A DNA stretch of 64,000 nt from contig NC_060887.1 of NCBI RefSeq assembly GCF_014805685.1, positions 16,336,463 through 16,400,462 of the forward strand, in the 5' to 3' direction. This DNA is from Silurus meridionalis (lineage: Eukaryota; Chordata; Actinopteri; Siluriformes; Siluridae). How positions within the stretch are numbered: position 1 is the first letter of the stretch; the number at the start of each line of letters is the position of its first letter. The position numbers were made by a program, and so were the translations under genes. The notes below the pieces were generated by a model. The model was not told where the DNA came from. It made no database searches and worked only from the letters and a program-made list of their open reading frames with translations. Below, in pieces: positions 22,867 to 64,000 of this stretch.

Positions 22867-23419
22867 AACTTTTATTCTTTCAATTCTAAAAAGCAAGTTT
22901 TATTATTATATGGCAACATCATCGGTGGATGTAAGAAATGATGTAAATTTAGCAGGAAATGTACAAATAATTGTGATCTAGCTATAACAGCAGTCTTATT
23001 CAGATTCTGTTCCCTTTCATTGAGCAATCATAAACAAATTATTTGCCAATACTGTGCCTGAATTGATATGTTTTAAAGCAACATCATACTAGCAGTAGTC
23101 AGGTTATACTGACTAGTTCTACAGCTGAATCACATCCATGCCAATATTTACAACTTTATGATTTTACAAATAAGAGTCAGTAGATATTATTTAGTTGGGC
23201 GTAACCAATGTCTTTATATAAGGCGTAACCAACTGGTCATTTGAAATGATGTTACTGCAATAGCAGTGGTAAAAAGCCACAGTGTTGCAACTCAGTAGAT
23301 ATGATCTACATTGTTGTTAAAATGAAATCTCTGCTAAGAATATAATAGAGGAAGTGAAGTAAGTGTTACAGAGTCTACAAGAAAATGAGAGCAGATTCTC
23401 CAGGGTATTAAGAAAAATG

Positions 23420-23740
23420 TATAAAATAAGAATAAAGCTGTACCTGAAGGATGATGGTTGTGCACTGAATTTACACCACTTTATTATTTTAAATAAAGTT
23501 TATTTTCCATAAATGTCAATTGTCTTTTCAAGGTAGTGAAAACTGTTCTAAATAATTCTGTAACTCTTAAGTTTTACAAATGGGTGTGAAACCTTTGTGG
23601 CTTAGTGTAGACTAACATGGTTTGAATACTATTAGCACTGTTTCAAATAATATTCTAGAATGGCCTTAATAATCATGACTTGTTTCTGAATTAACTCTAT
23701 GCTTCAAATCTTACATTTTACACAAAAACGCTTTAGCTTA
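23420..23740 (+). repeat. Duplicated upstream flank of RNase copy 3, first part
   Basis: Weaker match to 8400-8780 and 19060-19420 (for example TTATTTTCCATAAATG and ATTCTGTAACTC). Homology breaks off after about 23740 and resumes at about 24625, with DIRS-type sequence in the gap. Confidence 0.55.
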
Positions 23741-23929
23741 TTGAACTTCAGATAAAAGGAAACATACAGTAAAAGGCCAATATTTAAGGAAGATTCTGGA
23801 ACACACTGGTCTGCGCAATTTGTACAAGGACTGGATTCCTGTATTTGTGTTAAGTGAAACAGATATTGTTATTGTTATAAAACCTCTAGTATAAACAATG
23901 GACTATATTTGTGGTAATCTTGTTTATCT

Positions 23930-24610
23930 CCCGGTGTGTTCACATCTCCGTTATGGCAACTGCGAGCACATCCAGTTGCACGCTGGTGGGGAAAGATCCC
24001 TCACGACCATGTGCATGCGGGTCTATGATTTCATTCAAAGACTCTCAACCCCCTGTGCATAGCTTGTTTGGGAGTTAGACAAGCACAGGCTGTGCTCGCT
24101 GACCCCGAGTGCTGCCCACATTGCTCTTGTTTCCTGTTAAGGGTTCTAGAGGACCGAATGCGATCCGCGGCCGCAAATAAAGGAGACCTATGTCTCTTTC
24201 TGCTGCCCACGGAGGGGGACAAGGATGCTTCTCCGGCATGGTGTAGTTGGGGAAGGTATATGGATGGAGTGTCTCCTGACCTTACTCTGCTCTTTGATTT
24301 AAACCCTTGATAGGGGACAAGGAAGAGGAGGAAGATGATGAGGTTGCTCGTCCTTTGGAGGAAGATTTGGAGGAAGACGAGGAGAATGCTATCCTCCCTC
24401 CCGATCTTCTTTCCAGGCCTGGAAGTGCTATGTGCCCTTCCCCCATGCCTCGTTGAAATGTGTAGAAGAGCAGCCAAAAAGCTCTCTATCGACTGGCTAT
24501 CTCAACAAGTGCACCATGATGCTGAAAGGGATTTATATGATGGGAAGAGGCTGTTAAGCAGCTGATTCCACCCATCCCTGCACGTCGCAGAAATGCGGTG
24601 TTTTTGGGAC
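23930..24610 (+). mobile_element. DIRS-like retrotransposon, gag-type fragment
   Basis: Translation around 24060-24310 gives CLGVRQAQAVLADPECCPHC, then LRVLEDRMRSAAANKGD. The Leu-Gly...His/Gln-Ala-x-Ala...Cys-Pro-x-Cys pattern is what I know from the gag-like ORF of teleost DIRS1 elements. An acidic block (EEEEDDE-type) follows near 24320-24390. No RT is present. It is inserted into the upstream flank of RNase copy 3. Confidence 0.55.
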
Positions 24611-24624
24611 AAACCCTTTTCACA

Positions 24625-25069
24625 TAGAGTTTACACTTTAGTTATTCAGTAAAAGCTACAGTTTATTCGTTAAAAGCAAACACTGTAAGAGGAACCCACC
24701 CTTTAAAAATACCAGAAGTAGTCCACAGTATTTTGAAATAGAAAGTAAAAGGAGCAAAGTGGTCAAACAAATCTCAGAGGACATTAGCGGCCAGTCAGCA
24801 AAGCTATTATAAAGGAGCTGCTTCATCTACATCTCATTCTACTCTGGTAATGTACATCTTACTTTATTTTTTTTTATTTTTTTTTACAAATTCTATTTGT
24901 AAAATGCTATTTAAAAACCAGACATTAGAGATGAAAGTAATGTACTGTGGTAAAATCTTCAAAATAAATGTATATACAAAATAAAACAGTTAAATGGAAG
25001 AATAAAGGAAATTCAGGAAAGGAAATTTAATTCAGTTATTTATTCTATTTTCCAGAAGAAAGACCCACA
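24625..25069 (+). promoter_or_regulatory. RNase copy 3 promoter region and 5' UTR intron
   Basis: Matches the proximal upstream flank of copies 1 and 2. A perfect TATAAA lies at 24808-24813, where the other copies have TATTAAAA. A possible first exon ends at 24846 (CTCTG|GTAATG) and an acceptor CTATTTTCCAG ends at 25055, 14 bases before the ATG. The first exon would be very short if transcription starts about 30 bases after the TATA box, so the splice model is tentative. Confidence 0.45.
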
Positions 25070-25660
25070 ATGCATTTCTACATTCTTTCGGTTCTTCTCT
25101 TTGGGGCACTTCTTGCTAATGAATTGGCTGCCGTCTCTTCAGATTTCCCCTGCATGCATTCGGACAGGACTGATGCATACAACAAATTCCTGTATAAGCA
25201 TGTGAATTCAGATGCTCCACAATCCCTTGACCAAAACCAGTGGCAAAATTTTATTCGAAAAATAAATACATGTGATCGCCCAGTTCAGTCCTTTATCCCG
25301 TACAACCAGAAACAATCAGTGGACGAAATCTGCTCTCCTTCAGGAGGTAAAACATTCAGTAACCAACGTGACCTGTGTGTCAGCAAACAGGAATTCACCT
25401 TCACTACTGTGTACGTGGACAACAACTGTATTGTAACAGGAGTCATCTCAGAGAATAAGTATCTTCTACTAGCTTGTAATGAGATCCAGGGTCACTGCCT
25501 TCCAGTGCATTTTGAACCTAATAAAAATAATTTTGGACCAGACAGCAATATGCCAGACTGCAGAAGACCAAATTCTCAGAACCAGGCAAACTCTGTACAC
25601 CTTCATCTCAGCCTTCTCACCCTCTCACTGCTGTTAACAGCCACAGCCTATTTTATGTGA
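25070..25660 (+). CDS. RNase A superfamily protein, predicted membrane-anchored (copy 3)
   Basis: Predicted 196-aa protein, a near-duplicate of the gene at 19890. Signal peptide 1-24; His44 in FLYKHVN and His147 in LPVHFE match the two catalytic histidines; Arg70 replaces the catalytic lysine in CDRPVQSF (RNase A signature CKxxNTF). Cysteines are at 28, 68, 88, 103, 120, 136, 143 and 164. Residues 176-196 are hydrophobic after an Asn/Gln/Ser spacer, compatible with GPI attachment. The TATA box upstream is better here than in the other copies, so this may be the most active gene of the cluster (inference). It lies tail-to-tail with dscc1, about 2.2 kb away, with a DIRS fragment in between. AATAAA lies at 25899-25904. 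Confidence 0.88.
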   Translation: MHFYILSVLLFGALLANELAAVSSDFPCMHSDRTDAYNKFLYKHVNSDAPQSLDQNQWQNFIRKINTCDRPVQSFIPYNQKQSVDEICSPSGGKTFSNQRDLCVSKQEFTFTTVYVDNNCIVTGVISENKYLLLACNEIQGHCLPVHFEPNKNNFGPDSNMPDCRRPNSQNQANSVHLHLSLLTLSLLLTATAYFM

Positions 25661-25898
25661 CCATGAGAATATTGTTTACCTTGGTGTAATCTAAAGGATT
25701 TAGACAAAAACATAAAGAGCCGCATGCAAATGTAACAGTAATACAAGCTTCAGTGTAATCAAATATGAGTTTGTGCATGAATGATTGAATGCTATTAGTG
25801 CATGTTTTTTAATTAATGTGTAATTGAGATACCTTGTGCTGAACTTTAAAGCCACAGCGCTGTATTAACTCTTGCTTGTTAACACTTATATGAATAAT

Positions 25899-25904
25899 AA
25901 TAAA
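25899..25904 (+). terminator. Poly(A) signal, RNase copy 3
   Basis: AATAAA about 240 bases downstream of the stop, in the same context as copy 2. Confidence 0.6.
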
Positions 25905-26104
25905 TCAGTTAATACTGCATGCAGTCAACTGTCTTTCCTTACTTTTGTTAATACTTGTGCAAGCAAACAAACTTATACAATATACTACACTACACTATAT
26001 TATACTTAATACATTTAATTAAATATCTTTTGGCAACAATATTGCACTATGTTACAGTAAATAAAAGCAAAATCATCGAGGAAAGGGTATTTATAGTCTT
26101 GGAC

Positions 26105-26332
26105 TGTCAGAGTCTGGATATTTTGGGTTGTTTGTTTTGCTTTGGCCACCAGATGCCGCCACTGGGCCCTTATGTCTTGTTATTTTTTGTCGTGGTATAT
26201 TCGTCTTTATATTTGTCTTGGGATATTCGTCTTTATATTGGTCTTGGTATTTGTCTTTCTTAATGGTTGTATTTGAATCTGGATGTGTGGGTTTGTTTGT
26301 TGTTCTTTTTAGTGAGTGTCTTTCTATTTTGT
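26105..26332. repeat. Truncated copy of the LTR found at 20925
   Basis: Starts TGTCAGAGTCTGGATATTTT in the same flanking context (GGTATTTATAGTCTT) as the LTR after copy 2. It lacks an internal section and stops at about 26332, where DIRS sequence takes over. Confidence 0.6.
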
Positions 26333-27720
26333 TAGAAACAGGGTCTGGCCCGTGAGTGGTTGAATTTAAGTGTCACATGTTTGCTTCCGAGGGTGATTGA
26401 GACTTTGCAGAATGCGAGAGCAGCTTCGACGTGCTCTGTATATGAGAGGAAATATATTTGAAGTATATTTGAGATATGGTGCACGCAAAGGCAGATTGTC
26501 CCCTTTCACTGTTCTGTGGCAGAGGTGTTATGCTTTTTGCAAGAACTTCTGGATAAGAGCAGGGCGTTTTCAACCATTAAATTTTACCTCGCCTTTGTTT
26601 CTGACTGTCACGTAGGGATTGATAGAAATACAATTGGTCATCACTTGCTTGTGTGCAGGTTTATGAAGAGGGCGTGGCGCCTGAACACGTTTTCAAAGCC
26701 GCTGATGTCGCCTTGGGATCTGTCTCTGGTATTTAGCGTCCCTTTGAGCCGATTGGAAAATGGATTTGCTTTTTTTTTCATCTGCCTCCTTTTTCCATAA
26801 ACCGAGGAGGAGCGGCTTTACTGTTTGTGCCCTGTCCGTGTGTTACGTCATTATGTGGACAGGACGAAGGAATTGAGATGGAGTAATCAGCTATTTGTTT
26901 TCATAGGCTGATCCTGTCATGTATTAGGATTGCTCTGGTTGTTACCAGTGTCTGGCGTTAGAGGGTGCTAGATCAGAGGAGAATAAGTTATGTTCGAAAA
27001 AAATAATGGAAGTAAAAGGTGCTTGGAAAATGCACAGGCGTGTGTTATTATTTTAATTCAAGCAGAGATGTTACAGATTCTTGCAAATGAAGACCTGTTT
27101 TCCCAGCAGCACCTGTCCCACTGGCTAGTGGAAGCTATTATATTGGATTATAATAGCATGGGTCTTAACCCTTCAGAAGGGCTCATAGTATTCGAGCCCT
27201 GGCCACCTCGTGGGCACTGTTTAAGGGCGTTTAAATTTAGGACATTTGTGCAGCAGCATGCTGGGCTTCGCCACACACTTTTGTCCGGTATTATAGGCTA
27301 GATGTTACAGAGCCTTCGTTGGCTCATTCCGTCCTGAGTGTGTATTTAAAAAAAAAAAAAAAAGGAGATGATGAAAACATTGTAACAGGGATGGTTTAGT
27401 TTCTCACACGTCTCCGCTCTCTTCGGTGAAGGGTGGAAAGCTCGTTTTAATTTTTATCACACATCACTGAGTTGGTTGACACGCATGCTTCAGACAGCAT
27501 ACTGAACTGATATGTTGAGAATAAGGCAGGGACCATCAGCAGCGGCGTATATAGGGAGGCGGGACTCCCAGCATCACTGTCGTGATTGGTCTGTTAAGCG
27601 ACAGACGTGGTGTGATTGGTGCTTCCAGGATTGGTCATGCCTGAAGCAATTCCCATAGTGAGATACCTCACTCCTGTTATCAGAGAACCGGGGTTACGAA
27701 GGTAACCTAAATAACTTTTT
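26333..27720 (+). mobile_element. DIRS-like retrotransposon, tyrosine recombinase fragment
   Basis: Frames around 26340-26780 contain TLQNARAAST-like coding, FLQELLDKSRAFSTIKFYLA and VCRFMKRAWRLN, then PWDLSLVFS; further on, RYYRLDVTEPSLAHSVLSVY is readable at about 27285-27345. This is the tyrosine recombinase ORF of a teleost DIRS1 element in its 3' half. The 3' end near 27670-27708 has CAGAGAACCGGGGTTACGAA, typical of DIRS termini. Frames are broken and no RT/RNase H is present. The element begins exactly where homology to RNase copy 2 ends. Confidence 0.6.
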
Positions 27721-27804
27721 GGAAGGTGTGATGTGTTCACTTGTGTTATCTTTTACTAATATTTAAATTAGTTTGATGATATGAAAAAACATACACACAC
27801 ACAC

Positions 27805-27994
27805 ACACTTGTGAGCAAAACAAACCTATACAATACACAATAAAACACTGATATTGTTTCATCATACATTTTATTAATTGTAAACAAATTGATGATACAT
27901 TACATGTAAAAGCAGAAACACAGTGAGAACATACATTTTACAATATACATTTTTACTATACTCTAAATCTTGCACAATAAGAAGTGAAACCATG

Positions 27995-27995
<1 letters not shown>
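27805..27995 (-). other. dscc1 3' UTR and flank
   Basis: Minus-strand 3' UTR. A minus-strand AATAAA lies at 27870-27875, about 120 bases after the dscc1 stop. The sequence near 27812-27840 (TGTGAGCAAAACAAACC) also matches the downstream flanks of RNase copies 2 and 3. Confidence 0.6.
27870..27875 (-). terminator. dscc1: dscc1 poly(A) signal
   Basis: AATAAA on the minus strand, about 120 nt after the TGA. Confidence 0.6.
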
Positions 27996-35028
<7,033 letters not shown>

Positions 35029-35200
35029 CACGCCTTTTCTTCGTCCTCTAATGTCTTCTCAGTAATTTATTTACTAATTTGCTGCTGAATCGCGCTAATA
35101 CGACTGTAAACACCAGAGCTAACGCCAAGCTCCTGCAGCCTCAATTTTACTCAATTTTCCCGCAATATTCTGGCGGAAGAAGCATTTGACCAGGGTTGCC
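35029..35200 (-). promoter_or_regulatory. dscc1 5' UTR/promoter with E2F-type site
   Basis: The text TTTTCCCGC at 35155-35163 (GCGGGAAAA on the gene strand) matches the E2F consensus TTTSSCGC, about 130 bases upstream of the ATG. E2F control is typical of replication and cohesion genes, so it is plausible here; use is inferred. Confidence 0.5.
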
Positions 35201-36099
35201 AGGTCTTTCCATTCATACCCCCCCAAATTTGTTCCTTCTTACACATTACGAGTGTGTTAATTGGAAATAAGAGTAGTGCTTTGCAAGCACTACTAATAAG
35301 CAAAGAAAATCCATAGAATTTCAACCCATTAATGGAAAAACTTACCTAAAACAGTCCTTCCACCACAAAAAATCGAATAAAAAAGGTAGTTTTTTTATAA
35401 TCTTATAATAGATTCAACATATTTTTTTTATAAATTGCTGTCTGTTGGATATTTTATACTTGTATTACTAAAATAATAGAATGATAATTGGAACTATAGT
35501 CAGATCTGCTTATTTTCTATCCAGATTTCATCAGCAGTGCATAATGAACAAAAAAGACAGTGTATAGAATAAAGAATGATTAAACCAATTAACTGATATA
35601 TAATACACCGTGATTAATGCATTTGCCTTACTTATAATTAGCATTTAAAATAAAAGTATTGGCTCTACTTGTTAAATTATGTAAACTAAAACAGAACTTA
35701 ATATTTGTACAAAAATGCATTTATTGCAACCTGAGTACAGTTTATATGGTAAAAAACGTGATAACTGCAGATCTGGCAACACTTTCATGTGGCGTAACGC
35801 TTCTCTATATCATACACGCGCAATACGATGCTGAGCCAGTAGATGTCGCTGTAGCAGCAGGTTTGATCTCCCAGTGAGTGCTGAATCCCAAATACTCGCC
35901 TATGACTTATAGTGCAGAAAGCAGGCATATATTCAACCATTTTTTCCCCCACACAATACATTTTTGCACATTTTGTCAAATAATAGTAAAATAATAGCAA
36001 TGAATCGTGTGTTCTGGTGGATGTATGGTGCTAAACCCCGCCTTGTGAGTGCACTTCCCCCTGTTAGTGATCCGCCCTGGCCGCTGCTCAAAGCGTGCG
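35201..36099. other. Intergenic spacer between dscc1 and deptor
   Basis: About 0.9 kb of mostly AT-rich DNA with no repeat or gene that I recognise. CpG density rises after about 36030, towards the deptor first exon. Confidence 0.45.
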
Positions 36100-36250
36100 T
36101 TCAGTGCGGGATAGTAAACCTTCAGCGCTCCTCCGCTCCGAGCGCCGGATCCTGACACACTCTGGATCGTGACGCATCATCATTCATTTTATTTCACAAC
36201 CTTGGGTCAACTTCGGAACAGAAGCAATCCGTGTGCATTTTCTGTTTTCT

Positions 36251-36318
<68 letters not shown>

Positions 36319-36524
36319 GTTGCTTTGTGCGAGTGGAATCTACGAGCGCTTTGCTTGATGAGATACAAAAGGCACAAGTTTGCGCCTGTCAGCTGGATTT
36401 AAACAGCTATTCAACACAATGGCTGAATGAGTCAGACTCTAGACATGGACCGAGCAACTCAGTGGTGACTTTAAGAGAAGAAACATTACTGGGGATTTGT
36501 TGGAAACACTTTCAAATCAACAAG
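36100..36524 (+). promoter_or_regulatory. Putative non-coding first exon of deptor
   Basis: A CpG-richer stretch leads into an exon-like region ending at ATCAACAAG|GTAATC (donor 36525). Coding exon 1 starts directly after an acceptor (CTCATAG|ATG), so a 5' UTR exon is expected and this is the best donor upstream. It holds (TC)n/(CA)n at 36250-36316 and three short upstream ORFs: 36358-36402, 36419-36430 and 36445-36468. Transcription start unknown. Confidence 0.5.
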
Positions 36525-36885
36525 GTAATCATTTTTTCCCCCTTTTTCTTCTTTATTAAATCAGGTAAAGCAGACAGTCATGTGGTTTCACTGTGACACC
36601 TGTCCTTATTACTTCATAGAAAATCATCTGATTATCCTGATCCATTAGGGACAGAGAAATGTGTGGCATCTGGGTTTTAAATTCCCATACCGTGTATTTA
36701 CAGAAGACAGCATGTCCTACTATTATTAATATTATTAATATTATTATTATTATTATTAATATTATTATTAATAATAATAATAACATAACGCCCATGTTAT
36801 GTCATTATGCTACCGGCTATAATATGTCCTAGATTGTGCATTTTCACCTGTGATGTGTAACATTGCGCCTCTGTCACGCTCATAG

Positions 36886-62956
<26,071 letters not shown>

Positions 62957-64000
62957 AGACGAGTTCTTTAGCTTTTTCTCTTTATTTTCCTTCTTTTCTC
63001 TGTCAATCACTAACTTCTTGTTTTCCTGTGCATAGTGTCAGTGAAAGCTTTTGGTGGAATCTTCAGAAGAATGTCCTATAGAAAGCCCGAGATCCAGTCA
63101 CGGACGTCAATGTTTGTTCAGAATTTAGGTTCATTGACACTTCTTCCTGTTTGTGCATCACATCAATCTCCAAGAGACTCATTATGAGGACGATATGGGA
63201 AAAAGGAATTGTCATGTCATTGTAACAAACTGCAAACTGAATCCATTCCAAAACTTTTTTGTGTGTGTAGCATTCAAATGATGACCAAGAGCTTCGGTCC
63301 GGCTTAAGTGAGGTTTATGAGTAGTGGAGTGAGGCTAACAATTACACACTGTTGTGTTGCAGTGCAGTCATGCACGGCCAAAAAAGCGTCGATTACACAG
63401 ATTTTCAGGGCTAAGTGTCAATAGGTCATATATTTAGACACCACATATCTTCTTTCATTGGGATTTTAAAGGGATACGCTTTCCCTTGGCTAACATCAGA
63501 AATACATCACATTTATTTTTGTTTATTTTATAAACTTTAATGAAGAAAAATGTTAACATATATAAGAATAGCACTTATACTTGATTCCTAAATGTCTGTG
63601 ATTTTTGTAGTTAAACAGCGAACCCATTTAAAACATTGTCATGATGTAATTAGTAGTTACACTGCAAAAATGGTCATTTATCAAGTGAAAATATCTTGAC
63701 TATATTAAAATTGATTTAGTATTTTCTGTTTTATCAAAGTAAACCACATAAGATTATTATATCTGTTTCTAGGTATCTGTTTTTTTATTTTTATTGTTGT
63801 TTTATTTGGTTGGTTGGTTAAAATTTTCACTCTATATTTTCTTATTTTATTAGCAGATCATGTGATCAGCACACAGGGCAAAAAATTTTTTTTTTTACTT
63901 TAATAATGATAAATCGGGTTTTGTAATAATTTAATAGAAATACTGTTTAAATGTGGCTATATTCAACTATATCATGATATTTCCACTTGCTGAGATCTAA
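62957..64000 (+). other. deptor 3' UTR and downstream DNA
   Basis: AT-rich, with no other gene seen. I found no clear AATAAA; ATTAAA variants occur near 62953 and 63705, so the transcript end is undefined. Confidence 0.5.

Noticed and set aside
24031..24477. 148-codon minus-strand open frame
   Set aside because: Antisense to the DIRS gag-like coding sequence and without recognisable domain.

Overview
The window is vertebrate genomic DNA, almost certainly from a ray-finned fish. It holds two split genes with GT-AG introns (dscc1 and deptor), many long TG/TC/TA/GATA microsatellites, and dense remains of Tc1/mariner, hAT, DIRS, Ty3/gypsy and LINE elements of teleost type. A tRNA-derived SINE and the general repeat mix resemble ostariophysan fish such as catfish, but that placement is only a guess.

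Layout. Positions 1-8100 are a transposon nest: a Ty3/gypsy pol remnant with a 3' LTR, LINE pieces on both strands and a Tc1 remnant. Positions 8150-27700 carry a cluster of RNase A superfamily genes: a dead copy (9245-9748, +), a divergent intact gene on the opposite strand (12106-12687, -), and two intact near-identical copies (19890-20480 and 25070-25660, +). More mobile elements lie between them. Positions 27870-35030 (-) hold dscc1, nine coding exons for a predicted 392-aa DCC1 cohesion/clamp-loader subunit. Head to head with it, at about 36100-62956 (+), lies deptor, nine coding exons for a predicted 397-aa mTOR inhibitor with two DEP domains, a phosphodegron and a PDZ domain. The dscc1/deptor head-to-head pair matches the human 8q24 arrangement.

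The most unusual content is the RNase cluster. The intact products have a signal peptide, the two catalytic His positions of RNase A, Arg where the catalytic Lys should be, eight cysteines in a pattern that lacks the usual Cys26-Cys84 pair, and a hydrophobic C-terminus after a small-residue stretch that looks like a GPI-anchor signal. The divergent minus-strand gene shares all of these, so they appear to be subfamily traits rather than decay. The plus-strand copies are followed by decayed pieces resembling the 3' end of dscc1, which suggests that the duplicated unit was an RNase gene plus the tail of dscc1. A solo LTR shared by copies 2 and 3 but absent at the matching site of copy 1 orders the duplications.

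Splice sites and domain calls were read by eye from the sequence and from knowledge of the human DEPTOR, human DSCC1 and RNase A families. No search was run.
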